Below are positions 41,700 through 53,050 of a stretch of DNA of 64,000 nt, one piece after another (the first letter of the stretch is position 1; every line of letters begins with the position of its first letter). Location: contig NC_089231.1 of assembly GCF_963924675.1 (NCBI RefSeq), positions 71,857,191-71,921,190 of the forward strand, read 5' to 3'. Origin of the DNA: Phocoena phocoena. Taxonomy: Eukaryota > Chordata > Mammalia > Artiodactyla > Phocoenidae. A model generated the notes under the pieces. It made no database searches. It was not told the origin of the DNA and saw nothing but the letters and a program-made list of their open reading frames with translations. A program made the position numbers and the translations under genes.

Positions 41700-42160
41700 C
41701 TGAGCTGAACACTGTGATTTGGGGGCTAGCTCGGTACCTGGGGGTGTGGCATCAGGTGAGCGCAGAAGTCTGGACCCAAAGCACTGCTGCCATGTCAGAA
41801 CCATCTTCACAGCAGCCCAGTTAGCAAAGCACACTAGCGGCTGTGCCCTGTCAGGACTCCAGCCTTCGTTCACTGCTGTGGAAGCTGCTCCCTGTGGATG
41901 CCCTGTCCCCGGGATGCATGAACCACCCAAGAAGGGTCATCGTGGGGTAAGGATGCGGGTGGGACTTTTAAGAGGAAGATGTTGGACTTTTTGCATGGGG
42001 GAGTCTTGAGGGATCAACTGGAAATGTAAATGCAACATGACTTTTTTGTACCCTAAGCTTAATATTGGGTTTATTCTCATTTTGAGTAAATCCTCACCCT
42101 CCTCTGTTTAGCTTCAGCTGATCATATTGGGATTTTGTTACAACCGAAATGTTCTCAACC
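41700..42160. other. Unique non-coding DNA, no gene seen
   Basis: No repeat or exon recognised. Frames on both strands overlap one another. Confidence 0.45.
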
Positions 42161-42164
42161 TCAG

Positions 42165-42345
42165 ATCATGAGGATTATTTTGCTTAATCTTTATAACAAC
42201 CCTGGGATGCTGGATCGATTACTGATGCCATTTTAGAGATGAGGAAATAAATTCTCAGACAGATGATGTGGTTTGTCCTGGGTCAGAGAGTTAGAAAACT
42301 TCAGAGGCAAGATTTGCACCTGCAGTCCTAAGCTGGTGTTGAGGC
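42165..42345 (-). repeat. MIR SINE, antisense
   Basis: 'ttataacaaccctgggatgc', 'gccattttagagatgaggaa' and 'gtcctgggtcagagagttag'. Confidence 0.83.
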
Positions 42346-43555
42346 TGACAGCAGGGGAGGGCATTCCCGGCAGCATGAAGTCGTGTGCAGGGTCTTGGAG
42401 GGGACCAAAGGGTGTCTGTTGCAGCTCTGCTTGGGAAGGAGACATAGGAGATGAAATGGGTCCAGAGGTTTGACTCCTGCTGTCCTCAAGCACATCAGGC
42501 CCTTTATGTGCTGGAGAGCACAGGTGAAGGAAAGTTACTCTGCAGAGAATCATCATGAATCCTCCCTACCCTGGCTTGGCCTCCGTGGGAGTGAGTGCTC
42601 TGTGACAGCCTGGGCCGGGGACTTTTTCTGCAAACAGATTACATCATTACCATGAGAGAGGCTTGAGTTCTGAGGATGACAGTTTCATGGCCTGTAGACC
42701 CCCCACAACTGGAACCCTCTGGACTTTTAAAAGCTTGGTAATGCAACATTGTAAACAACCCTTTGCATGAGACACAGCGTGCTGAGATTTAGAACCAGGG
42801 ATTTGCCATGGGGGAGGCAACCAGGTCTGATGGGACTCAGGGTTGTAAGGCTTTTCGACGGGGTGATTTGCTGTGTGACCCCAGACAGATGTCTCCCCTT
42901 CTCTGTGCTTCACTTTTCCTCTTTAATGAGCCTTGTTTACTCAAAGCATCGGGAGGCTTGGAACTAGAAATCGTGTTCTTTGTTAAATGCTACCCCAAGC
43001 CTCTTCCCACAAGATCCCAGGGTATCCCACTATCCTGCCACCCCCAATTTTGGAAACATCAGCTCACAAATATCTGGGGTGTGATGTATGCGTCCAGAGT
43101 AACAAGGACGCCCATAACAGAGCTCCATCTTGGCAGGCCCTAAGTGATCTGGGTGAGGGAAAGACACAGACACGGCTGCAGAAATGCCAGTACACCCCAG
43201 GGGCATGAATAAAATATTCTTCTTAAAGGCCAGGTCTTCCCTCCATCACAACACAGGCTTCCTCACCCCCAGCCCAGGTTTTCAGTACCTGACTTGAAAA
43301 AGACAAAGATGCTGCTTTTAGGCTGAACTGATAAGCCATCTGCTTTCAGGTTGTCATGGGGAAAGACAGAGAGTCCAGGGACATTTCCAGATGTGGCATG
43401 CAGGGGATTTTTGAGTTTTTTACCCAGAGCTCAGTGGAGGCAGGGATATGAAGAAGAATGGTAACAAACAAGCTTACGTCATCTGTGCCATCATCCCATG
43501 GAGCAAGCAGATGAAAAGTAATTATATATGTAACTAGGCCATTGTGGGCACATGA
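42346..43555. other. Mostly unique DNA with a MIR trace
   Basis: At about 42835-42930, 'gatttgctgtgtgaccccag' and 'acagatgtctccccttctct' are a decayed plus-strand MIR core. The rest is unrecognised. Frames of about 100 codons have no domain support. Confidence 0.45.
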
Positions 43556-43559
43556 CCAT

Positions 43560-43910
43560 TCATGCCACGGTGTATAAATTGGTCCACGTAAGGAAATCTT
43601 GCAGTATATACTGAAAACGTTGAAATGTACATACTCTTTGATCCAATTACTTCCCTCCTAGGAATTTATCCTGACAAAAATTGGACAAATGCAAATATAT
43701 ATTAATTGTACGGTCAGTTATAGTAGTGAAAACTTGAAAGTGACCCCCAAATCCAGCCAATGAGACTGATTGAGTAAATTACACTTCAACCCCACACTGG
43801 AATACATGCAGCTATTTTTTTTACTAGCATGACATCCGAGTCATAAAAATGATAAGGCTAATTCTGTTATGAAAAGTGGAATAAAATGATGTCAGAAAAC
43901 TAGCCTCACA
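43560..43910 (+). mobile_element. Old L1M ORF2-end fragment
   Basis: 'atactctttgatccaattac', 'ttccctcctaggaatttatc' and 'cactggaatacatgcagcta' match the ORF2 C-terminal coding strand of old L1s. Its 3'UTR seems to resume at 45141 beyond the Tigger1. Confidence 0.7.
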
Positions 43911-43914
43911 TTCA

Positions 43915-45140
43915 TAGGATTGCTTCTTATTTCTCTCCATCCCCATGTTTTCCACCTCAGGGCAGCTTCTTTGTTCAGTTTCCTGGACATCACTTTGCAT
44001 AAAGTTCCCAGATCTTCCCTGGGGCTCCAAGCCCCACTAGAAGTGAATGCCATGTTTTTTGAACTTCTCTCGTGTTGTGTTTTATTGTCTGCCTGGTATT
44101 AAGGTGATCTGTGCCTGTGACATTTCTGTAACATCCCTTCCTGAACTTGGCCAGATCCATGTCTGATTTGCCTTTGATCCCAGGGCATGAAAATCTGTTG
44201 TTTAGTGTAGGTGCCTTCATCAATTATCTTAGCTAGACGTTCTGGATAACTTGCCGCAGCTTCTATATCAGCATTTGCTGCTTCACCATGCACTTTTGTA
44301 TTATAGAGATGGCTTCTTTTCTTAAACGTCATGAACCAACCTCTGCAAGCTTCAAGCTTTTCTTCTGTGGCTTCCTCACCTCTCTCAGCCTTAATAGAAT
44401 TGAAGAGAGTTAAGGCCTTGCTCCGGATTAGGCTTTGGCTTTAGGGAATGTTGTGGCTGGTTTGCTCTTCTATCCATACCATTAAGTATCAGCAATAAGG
44501 CTGTTTCACTTCCTTATCATTCTTATCACTCTTACTTTCCTTCAAGAACTTTCCCTTTACATTCACATCTCAGCTGTTTGGTGCAAGAGCCTAGCTTTCA
44601 GCCTGTCTCGGCTTTGGACGTGCCTTCTTCACTAAGCGTAGTCATTTCCAGCTTTTGATTTAAAGTGAGAGACGTGCGAATCTTCCTTTCGCTTGAACAC
44701 TTAAAGGCCCTTGTAGGGTTATTCACTGGCCTAATTTCAATATTGTTGTGTCTTAAGGGATAGGGAGGCCTGAGGAGAGGGAGAGATGTGGGGGAATGGC
44801 CGGACAGTGGAGCAGACAGAACACACACAACATTTATCTATTAGGTTTGCCATCCTATATCAGCACAGTTCATGGTGCCCCAAAACAATTACAACGGCAA
44901 CATCAAAGATCACTGATCACAGACCATCATAACAAATATAATAACAATGAAAACTTTGAAATATTGTGAGACTTATCAAAATGTGACAAGGAGATATGAA
45001 GTGAGCAAATGCTCTTGGAAAAATGGTGCCAATAAAGTTGCTGCACAAAGGATTGCCACAAAACTTCAGTTAAAAAAAAAAAAGCACTATCTGTGAGGTG
45101 CAATAAAGTGAAGTGTGATAAAACGAGGTATGACTGTATT
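43915..45140 (-). mobile_element. Tigger1 DNA transposon, inverted, deleted
   Basis: The right end 'aaaacgaggtatgactgta' (about 45122-45140) is the Tigger1 5' terminal repeat in reverse. The 5' non-coding part, 'aagatcactgatcacagacc', lies near 44906. Transposase coding pieces occupy the middle. The 3' part is missing or unrecognisable, so the left boundary (about 43915-44100) is uncertain. Tigger elements are pogo-like and insert at TA. Confidence 0.9.
44100..44700 (-). pseudogene. Tigger1 (pogo-type) transposase fragments
   Basis: On the minus strand, 44600-44690 encodes the N-terminal helix-turn-helix start ('LTLNQKLEMTTLSEEGTSKA'). 44230-44332 encodes a CENP-B-type DNA-binding continuation ('[19 protein letters not shown]', then '[13 protein letters not shown]'). 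Stops and shifts separate the pieces. The DDE catalytic domain that should follow is not present. It has no capacity to transpose. Confidence 0.85.
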
Positions 45141-46945
45141 AGCACTTAGAAATGTCATTGCCATTCTGGGAGAGGCAAATCTATAGCAGCAGTAGAATGA
45201 GCAGTGGACGCCAGGGGTTTAGGTGGAGAGATGAGTGGGTGGAGCACAGAGGATTTTTAGGGCAGTAAAGTATTCTGCATTATTACTGTAACAATGGATA
45301 CAAGATAGTATGCATTTGTCAAGACGCATAGAACTTTCGAACACGAAGAGTGAACCCTAAAGAATGCAGTAAAAAAAAAAAAAGTCATTTAGGAGGTCAG
45401 GGATCACAGGAAGGGGTGGAGACTGGGGTAAAGAATCTAACTGTTTTACAAATGTATGAAACAACCACACTAAAGGAGGGGGAGAGGAAAAAGTGCTGAC
45501 CTAAGGAACTTTGGAAATGAGCAGAGTCTGTAAGACTAAAGGCAAAAGTCACCGCACATAAGCACTGTGCTGTAGTTGATAACGCTGTTTTCCATGAGGT
45601 ACAGGTTAGCAATTCTGCTACTGCTGTACATATATATATACTGTAATTGAAGCATTATGTGAATTGGTGGAGCATAGTGGGATCCAGGCTTCTCACTGTT
45701 GGAGTGGCGGTTTACAGATAAGCAAGAGTCGGAGGCTAGGTGATGCATGTGGTAATGGATTGGAGCTGGAGACATCTGTATAAATTCATGTTTCCCTTAA
45801 TATAGGGACAGATGATTCCATATAGAAATAGTTCTGGATACATGTATATACATAGGTTAGTATACTCACATATATTTTCTTGCTCTGCCTGCTGAGAGGG
45901 CGGAGAATCAATGACCCCTGAGTACCAATATGAACATGTAACGCCCAGATCTTGGTTTATAATATCATTGTTCAAAAAAAAAAGAACGAGGGCTCATTGG
46001 AGAGATAACTGACTCAATGACTGAGGCAGTAAATATACAGGGTGAGCCTGGAGCATCTTATACTGCCTAATTGTAAGGATGTGCTCAAAAAAAAACAAAT
46101 GATGGGAGTATGTCAAAGGAGCATAGAAGCCAATGGAAAGAGCTCCCAAAGCCAAAGCTGGAACAATTTGAGCAAGATAAATAAAGAAGCAGTGGATTCG
46201 ATCTTAGAGTATAAAATAAATAGCCATGAGTCCATACTGGTGTAAATAGATTGAATAACTTAATAAACGAGGGAGAAGAGACAAATTCCCGGAAGAATTC
46301 GAAATAATTTATATAAATACTCTATCCTCAAGGAGGGTGACTATAACTCCCCACTCCTTAGGTGTGGGTTGCGCATGTAATTCCTTACAAAGTGTACAGT
46401 ATAGAAAGGGGGAAGAAAATACCTTGACAGTGGAAAAACCTGACCAACACTACCTCAGCCAGGTGGTCAAGGCCAGTATCAACATTCATACGTCATGTTG
46501 ATGCTATGTACCCTTGATATGATGTGATGAAAATTGCATTTTACCTCTCTGGTCTTCTTCCCCAAAACCCATATCCCCAGTCAATTCATGGAAAAAATAT
46601 CACCGTAGAGAGACATTCTATAAAACACCTGACCAATGTTCCTCAAAACTGTCAAAGTCATCAAAAAGGAGGAAAGTCTAAGGAGACATGACGGCTAAAT
46701 GTAATGTGCTATCTTGGATAGGATTCTGAACGCCCTCAAAAAAGGATATGAGGTAAAAACTAAGGAAATTTGAATAAAATGTGGGCTCTAGTTAATAATA
46801 ATGTACTGATATCAGTTCATCAGTTGTAACAAATGTACCACATTAGGGTAAGATGGTCTTAATAGCGGCAATTCTTTGTACTCTCTTCTCTAATTTTCTG
46901 TTGATCTAAAAACTGTTCTACAAAGTAAAGTATATCTTTTTAAAA
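45141..46945 (+). mobile_element. Old L1M 3'UTR, long and diverged
   Basis: 'agtatgcatttgtcaagacg', 'aacacgaagagtgaacccta', 'cattcatacgtcatgttgat', 'cttgatatgatgtgatgaaa', 'acattctataaaacacctga', 'tctaaggagacatgacggct' and 'agttgtaacaaatgtaccac' occur in the order of an old L1 3'UTR. It may be the continuation of 43560-43910. Short A-runs at 45371 and 45975 suggest more than one fragment. Confidence 0.65.
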
Positions 46946-47125
46946 AATTGCCATTTAGGTACAGGTGAAAAATGGTATATTTTAATCTTTAATTTGACTT
47001 TGTTTACTAATGCCTTCTCATGTATGGGTTGGCTCCATTATTTCTTCTGTGGATTGCTGATTGTCATGTGCTACTAAGGCTTTATGGTTATTTGTTTTGC
47101 AGCATTATTCCAGTCATAGCTAGCT
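46946..47125. other. Unrecognised AT-rich spacer
   Basis: 'tttgtttactaatgccttct' near 47001 hints at a further LINE trace. Nothing firm. Confidence 0.35.
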
Positions 47126-47129
47126 GACA

Positions 47130-47335
47130 CAACCTCACTGAATCGCCACAGTCCTATGAAGTATTATTGGTCTGCTTTCCATTACCCATATACCCATTTT
47201 ACAGACAAAGAAATGGAAACTCAGAGGGGCTAATTAATTTTCCCAAATTCACACAGTCAGTAAGTGTCACTCCTAGGTTTTGAACCAACATCTGTCTGAC
47301 TCTAGAATTCCTCAAACACTACACTATACTGTGAA
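47130..47335 (-). repeat. MIR SINE, antisense, near full length
   Basis: 'cccattttacagacaaagaa', 'atggaaactcagaggggcta', 'cacacagtcagtaagtgtca' and 'gttttgaaccaacatctgtc'. Confidence 0.9.
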
Positions 47336-47810
47336 GCGCCAAGTGTGACGATGACGGGGGGAAGGGAGGGAATTCTGGCAGCTAGCTAGGTGTCCAGTAA
47401 CAGGCAGCCTTTGAATTCTGTGCTTTAACGTAGACTCCAAAGAGGGGCACCATGCACCAAACTGGAAACGACCTAGGAAGTCCCTGAGTGGCCACTGTGA
47501 GAAATGGCTCATGAGGACACCGAATTTCCTGTTTCAAGCCGAGGATATAGAAGAGGTCACTCCAGACTCTGCTGAGAACAGCAAAATGGGCTCTCTGGAG
47601 TCGAGCCTGGAAGAAATGTCATTGTCAGGGGCTAGCAAGTGGCACAATCCCGTGTCATACATTAGCATAATTTAATGTTGAGGCTCTGAAAACTGAAGCC
47701 AGGAAGGAGAAGCTCTTCTCCCCAGAACACTTAAACAGTGCCCAAGCTGCGTGGCCCCCACTCACCAGCACCTGCCTTCTCAGGACTTGACCTCAAGGAG
47801 CTGGGCTGAA
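47336..47810. other. Unique non-coding DNA, no gene seen
   Basis: No repeat or exon recognised. 'cattagcataatttaatgtt' at 47661 is a homeodomain-like patch. Confidence 0.45.
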
Positions 47811-47814
47811 GTCC

Positions 47815-47985
47815 AAAGGCTCTGGACTCGAGGAACAGAATGTGACCTCTTGCTTGGCTGCTGGTCCTGTGCAGCCTTGAGCAAGTCAGTTCACCATTCT
47901 GGTCCTTGGTTTGTTCGTTTCAAAATAGAAAGCATAGTCCTTGCCCTACTGACCTCACAGAATTCTCCAGTGGATAAATAATAGT
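47815..47985 (+). repeat. MIR SINE
   Basis: 'cttgagcaagtcagttcacc' and 'ggtttgttcgtttcaaaata'. The core is diverged. Confidence 0.7.
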
Positions 47986-48195
47986 ACTGATGGCTAACAG
48001 TTACTGCACACTCTCTACAGACCAGCATTTTGCCTGCATCATCCTGTTTAATACTCAGCAATCTTTGTGGGCATGTGCTCACATTGTGCTCATTTTATCA
48101 ATGGAAAAACAGACCCAGAGGGATGATGCCACTTGTCTGAGGTCACCCAGCTTGCAAAGATTAAGCTGGAATTTAGAGCCCATCTTGTTCACCGA
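47986..48195 (-). repeat. MIR SINE, antisense
   Basis: 'cattttgcctgcatcatcct', 'atggaaaaacagacccagag' and 'gtctgaggtcacccagcttg'. It meets the preceding MIR head to head. Confidence 0.82.
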
Positions 48196-49010
48196 AGAGT
48201 CACTAACCACGTTCCAACGTGATGCTTGATGGAAATAATGCTTGAGGAACGTCAGACGCGAGGAGAAGAAATTAGGAGCAGGTTGGAGAAGCTGGAGAAG
48301 GGTGGGCATGGCTAATAGCTGGCTTTGGTGTTTATCGCTGGGTGTGCAGGGGGGTTTGGAGAAGCAAGGTGCGGAAAGAAACGAGGTTGACCGGAGAAGG
48401 CTGGCAGAGAAGGAGAAGGGAGAGGTGTGGCAGCTGCCAAAAGAGACGGAAATCTGGGGAAGACAGAGATGCTTGAAGGGGATTTTTAGGAAGCTTCCCT
48501 CTCAGATGCACTTTGTAATCTCCATCCTCTGGCCCCCACTAAACCTCCAGTAAAATCCCTGCTTTTTGTCAATGCCTCCAGAGGTAGATCCAGTTTCACT
48601 TGGGGACCCAACAGCCTGAGACTGGTCACAGCTTGGGGTCTCACTGAGCGGGGACAGCCCCATTCTTCTGCCCTGGGCTTGTTGGCATGAGCCTGCCTAG
48701 GGGACAAGGCTGTCCCAGGGAGTCCTTGGGCTGCAGCTTCCAAGAGCTCTGGCTTTGGGTCCACCAAGGACAACAGCTTTTCAGGGGAGTTAGTTGTGCA
48801 AGGTATAAGATTCCAGCTGGATCCTGGCAGAGGTTATCTTCTTGACTATATGCAACTGAGTTAAACCGAGGCAAAATCACTCTTTTCTTTCCTTCCCTTC
48901 CTTTTCACCCTCTTTTATCTTTCTCTTTCCTTATTTCTCTCTTTCACCCATTTTCTTCCTTTTTTATTCCTCTTTCACCACCCATTTTCTGTCCTTGCTC
49001 ATCCAGCCCT
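48196..49010. other. Unique DNA; pyrimidine-rich tract at the end
   Basis: 48880-48990 is almost pure C/T (CTTT, TTCC and CCCT units). Upstream there is no repeat or exon. Frames near 48242-48880 overlap on opposite strands. Confidence 0.5.
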
Positions 49011-49014
49011 CCTT

Positions 49015-49270
49015 CCATCTTTCATTATTGATCCTTCAACTGATACGTGCAAGATACTACACTTTGTCCAGCATGCAGGGGTGAGTGGCATGGACATCCT
49101 TTCTTCTCTCTTCCATTTATTATGTCCCCTCCACAGAGCTAGGAGATGGTGATAGATAGATAGATAGATAGATTGATAGATAGATATTGACATGTAATTA
49201 TGGATATCACAGTCCCTGCTCTCCAAGTGTCCAAATACAGTGGAGAGGTAGGCATTTAAGCCAATCACCA
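49015..49270 (-). repeat. L2 LINE 3' part, antisense, with (GATA)n
   Basis: 'ttattgatccttcaactgat', 'catgtaattatggatatcac' and 'agtccctgctctccaagtgt' follow reversed L2. A GATA array at 49151-49186 sits inside it. Confidence 0.6.
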
Positions 49271-49369
49271 GCATACTCTCTCTCCAGATTCAGCTCTCCT
49301 GGACAACCAGATCCTAGTGAGATTTACCTTCTCATTTGGTAAAATGTGCTTTTCACCTTCCACTCCCAG

Positions 49370-49520
49370 TGTTATTTTGTAAGCATTCTTTCCATGTTGC
49401 TATACAATCTTCATCCTTATTACTTTAATGCCTGCATAATACGCCACTAAGTAACCACTGGCCCCCCATCATTGGACATCAGGTAGTCACTAGTTTTTTC
49501 ACCTTTATAGGTAAAGGTAT
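49370..49520 (-). mobile_element. Possible old L1 trace, antisense
   Basis: 'tttccatgttgctatacaat', 'gcctgcataatacgccacta' and 'cattggacatcaggtagtca' resemble reversed L1 3'UTR ('cattccattgtatg..ggacatttaggt'). Confidence 0.45.
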
Positions 49521-49599
49521 GAAGTTTTTAAGGCCAGCCCTTTCTCATGGTTCCAGTTTAAATGGGGGCATAGAAGGCACAGGGTAGGGTTTGTCCTGG

Positions 49600-49830
49600 A
49601 GCATCTATCTGCCCCTTTCCTGTCTCCAGTGCACCTGTCAGGATACAGCAGTTGCTTTGTGAATGCTGCCCGAGGATGCCTACGCTGCCCCTATTTGAGC
49701 ACCCATCCCACTGCCTTACAACTCTCCATTAAAGCATCCTCTCTCCCACCTGACCTTGACCTTCTAGTGACCTTTTCATCTCTATGTCCCCAGTGCCTGG
49801 CACTGGGAAGCTCTTCAGAAATGGAAAGGA
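49600..49830 (+). repeat. L2 LINE 3' end
   Basis: 'atctctatgtccccagtgcc' and 'tggcactgggaagctcttca' mark the plus-strand L2 terminus. The upstream part is decayed. Confidence 0.62.
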
Positions 49831-50690
49831 AGGAAACAAAGAAAGAAGGAATGAAGCGAGAGAAAGGTTTCCTCTCTTATTTTGGCCACCCCTCATTAAT
49901 AAGGCCTGGGTTAGCTGTGGGGCGTTAGTGACTGAAGATGTTGACATTGTGTCATTTATTAGCCTGAACTGTACAAATTATATGTTCCCCCAGGACTTGC
50001 CCACGAAGAGAAGCAGCTTTTCATGAGTTTATCCTTGGGACCCAAATAAATATGCAAAGAGACAAAAATCTCATGAAGTTTTTAAAGAGCTTATTGGAAT
50101 TGGGGGAAAACCTGGCGTTCTGAGTACAGAAGTATCCGATAGATCAGCCTTCGTTTCTCTTTACCCTCTAAAATCCTTTTTTAATCCTCTTGCTCGCCAG
50201 TGTCAATCTGTGCTTTTCCACCTGAATTTCCTTCCGCTTCGGATCATCAGGAGAACAATACCCACCCATGAGCCTTCCATCTGCATATCCCACCACTCTG
50301 GGGGCATCGGAATGCCCAGACCCCAGTGAAGGCTGGACCCTGGAGCCCCAGAGATGCTGCTCCCCATCCTCTGCCTGCATCTCTTTTAGGTGGGATTACA
50401 GGTGTGGGGTTGCCACACTGAGACCCTCAGTGTCCTCTTAAAAAAAAGCTTCTTGGCTACAAACAACACCTGAGCTTATCATTCCCCAAATGTCAGCCTT
50501 GTTGAAAGTTAAGCGGTTTACAAGGTCTTGGTGAGAAATTCCATGTACTCAAAGCTAATAGAAAGTCAGCATTTTCCATTTCAATTTTTTCCCTTCCTGC
50601 TGCCCAGGGTCTAGGTAATGCTCCCTTTGGCATTTTGAAGACGTTCTTACAAATTCTGGTGAGATAGCTGAGCACTTGATGTGATGCGTC
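49831..50690. other. Unique non-coding DNA, no gene seen
   Basis: No repeat or exon recognised. Confidence 0.45.
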
Positions 50691-50694
50691 CTCC

Positions 50695-50880
50695 CCAAAG
50701 CCTGTGAAATGAGGGTTGTTATGATTTCCATTTTATAAGTGAGGAAATTGAGGCTTGAACAGAGAGGCAGTCCCTTCCTTGCCCAAAGTCACACACAGCA
50801 GGTGATAGAGCTTGGTTCTGGACCCATGTCTATCTGCATCCAAAGCCCAGGCTTTGATGCATTATGACTTCTTCCTCCAT
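50695..50880 (-). repeat. MIR SINE, antisense
   Basis: 'ttccattttataagtgagga', 'cccaaagtcacacacagcag' and 'ccaaagcccaggctttgatg'. Confidence 0.88.
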
Positions 50881-51034
50881 TTGCCAAGTCAAGAATATTC
50901 CCTCCACTGCCCCAGGTTTCCCTTTGCAGTGACCCCTACAATTAATTATGCAGCCTAAGATCCAAACTGAAGAACTGCAGCCTTGAACAGGTCCAGTGGA
51001 CATTCCATCTCTGGTTCTCTCTAGTTTCCTAGGG
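50881..51034. other. Unique spacer
   Basis: No recognised feature. Confidence 0.4.
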
Positions 51035-51260
51035 CAGAGGTCAGCAAACTACAACCCACGGTCCAAATCCGGCCCACTGCCAGTTTGTGCAAATAAAGTT
51101 TTATTGACACAAAGCCACATGCCTTCATTCACATATTGTCTATGGCTGCTTTCACGCTACAAAAGCACAGTTGAGTAGTGCGGCAGATACCACGTGGCCC
51201 ACCTGGGGTATAATAGTGACTTTCTGACCCTTAGAGAAAAAGTTTTCTGACTGCTGGTAA
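51035..51260 (+). mobile_element. hAT-type MER relic (CAGNGGTCAGCAAACT type)
   Basis: 'cagaggtcagcaaactacaa' and 'gtccaaatccggcccactgc' at the left pair with 'ttttctgactgctgg' at the right. 'aataaagttttattgacaca' and 'gtctatggctgctttcacgc' lie between. It is a near-complete nonautonomous element. Confidence 0.8.
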
Positions 51261-51309
51261 CTGAAATAAACATTATCTATTATCCCAGAATCTGTGGTGA
51301 TAGACAACA

Positions 51310-51545
51310 GCAGCAGTCCTACGAGTAGATTGCATTTCTTGAGTGCTGGCTACAAGCCAGGCACTCCGCTAGTTGCTTTCTGTGGATGATCTGAAATCTT
51401 CCAATGATACTGTTCGGCAGGTGCTCAGAGAGGTCACCAACTTCCCATGGTCACAGGGCTGCAAGATAAGAGGTCCAGGAGTCAACCCTGGAGCTGACTG
51501 GCAAGCTCTTTATAAACTGGCATGTGCTCTACAACATTAAAGGCA
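51310..51545 (-). repeat. MIR SINE, antisense
   Basis: 'ttcttgagtgctggctacaa', 'gccaggcactccgctagttg' and 'ggtcacagggctgcaagata'. Confidence 0.8.
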
Positions 51546-51549
51546 TAAT

Positions 51550-51995
51550 TTCCAAATAGATGGGAATCATCGCAGCACCTGGTATCATGCTGCGTGTTGG
51601 GCTGTGAAGTGATATAAAATGAGCAAGTCTCTGTCCATGGGAAACCTGTGGGCTTGTGGGAAAGACAGACCTCTGTCTAGATCAGCCATCAAGATGGGCT
51701 GTCATAGAAAACGAAGAGCCCGGAGGATGGGATTGGGGAAGGGGCCTCAGAGAAGGTGTCCTTTGAGTTGGGTCTTTAAGGATGAACAGAAATTTGATCA
51801 CTGAAATGGGAAAGAAAGAAGAGCACCACAGGCAGCAGGAACAAGTTCAGCAAAGGCTTAGATTAAAACAGTTTCCATGTGCCTGAGTCTAGGGTGAGTG
51901 AAGGGCAGAAGGGAGAGGAGGGGGGCCACAAATGACAATACAGTTTGTTTGAAACCAGAGAAGAGTGTGGGATGTGATGCTGAGGGCTTTGAAAA
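51550..51995 (-). repeat. L2 LINE, antisense, about 440 bp
   Basis: 'gagcaagtctctgtccatgg', 'gggcctcagagaaggtgtcc', 'tttgagttgggtctttaagg' and 'caggcagcaggaacaagttc' keep reversed L2 order over a long stretch. Confidence 0.72.
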
Positions 51996-52410
51996 TGTAT
52001 TTCCTTCCCTTATCTAGAAAGAGCGTCAGGTTTTTCATGCCATCACATTTCCATCTGGTAGGTAGTAGGTGCTCAATAAATGCTTCCAAGAACCAAATGC
52101 CAGTCCCTGCATTGGGGAGGGACTTGGGAGCAAGTCTGCTCTTAGCTGCCCCTACAGGATGCTCACGTAGCAGCAGGCAGCAGGACCTTTCCAGATGGCA
52201 ATGATGCATCCTCCTGGGATGGCTCCAGACCTTCCAAAGAGTTTCAAGTTTGGGGGCAGCTCCAATGGGTCTCTGGAGAGGGACACTCCAGAAAAAGCTC
52301 CTGTTTTCCCACCTGTGCTCAGATGGCAGGACAGTGGTCTTGTGCCCTGAAAGAACTACACTTGCCTGGTTGATCATTCACTTGGGTGGCAGAGAAGATA
52401 GGGAGAGCGC
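51996..52410. other. Unique DNA with a short LINE/MIR tail
   Basis: 'gtaggtgctcaataaatgct' at 52066 is a MIR/L2 3' terminus. The remainder is unrecognised, and the 162-codon minus frame (51889-52377) has no domain support. Confidence 0.45.
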
Positions 52411-52414
52411 AGCC

Positions 52415-52625
52415 TGTGGGGCCATTCAAATCCTAGCTCTGCAGCTCTCTGGTTGTGTGACCTTGGGCAAGTTCCCTAAATTCTCAGAGCCTCAGTTTTA
52501 TCATCTGTAAAATGGGGATGACAATTCCTGTGTCATGGAGTTGTTATTTACTATATGGCAAGAATAGCCTGCCATATAGTAAATGCCCAGTATCTATTAT
52601 TGGCAATTATTTTTATTGTTAATAG
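52415..52625 (+). repeat. MIR SINE containing a perfect hairpin
   Basis: 'gtgtgaccttgggcaagttc', 'agagcctcagttttatcatc' and 'tgtaaaatggggatgacaat' are typical MIR. At 52546-52560 and 52570-52584 lie perfect 15-base inverted arms around a 9-base loop. The right arm is the normal MIR 'catagtaa' tail and the left arm replaces normal MIR sequence. Confidence 0.92.
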
Positions 52626-52629
52626 TAAT

Positions 52630-53050
52630 CAGATTTCTATATGAGCCAGCTTTTGCTGTGATAATGATGCAATAATGCCAACAAGCTGCACAATTTACAA
52701 GAGAATTTATTTTTTCTTCTTACGGTTCCGTGGATCAGATGGGGTGGCTCTTGGGTTTAAGCCTGCTCCCTTTCTCTTTCATTTTGAGACCCAGTGGCCA
52801 CCCAGAACATGCCCTTCTAGAGCCAGGGAACAGAAATTTCAAGAGGAGTGTGTGAAAATACAGGCACCACTTAAGGCTTGAGCTCAGAACTGGCCACAGT
52901 TACTTTGGCATATCCCATTGACCAAAGCACGTCACATGGTCCAGCCCAATAGCAAAGGAAGTAGGAAGGGGTAGGAAGGTACACTCCAACCACCGTGACC
53001 TATAGTGAGAGTATAGAAAGGACCAAGAGTTATGAGCAAATCATACCACT
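52630..53050 (-). mobile_element. MLT1-type LTR, antisense
   Basis: 'gagccagcttttgctgtgat', 'gcttgagctcagaactggcc', 'gaccaaagcacgtcacatgg' and 'gaaggtacactccaaccacc' match the reversed LTR type at 24448. Confidence 0.75.

Noticed and set aside
41155..41703. 182-codon and 134-codon plus-strand frames
   Set aside because: They run through the tetranucleotide array, which gives a repeating Ser/Ile/His/Pro pattern. Two overlapping frames are open simply because the array lacks stops.
44100..44700. Domesticated Tigger/CENP-B-like gene
   Set aside because: The coding pieces are separated by stops and frameshifts and lack the catalytic domain. There is no sign of purifying selection or of a host promoter.
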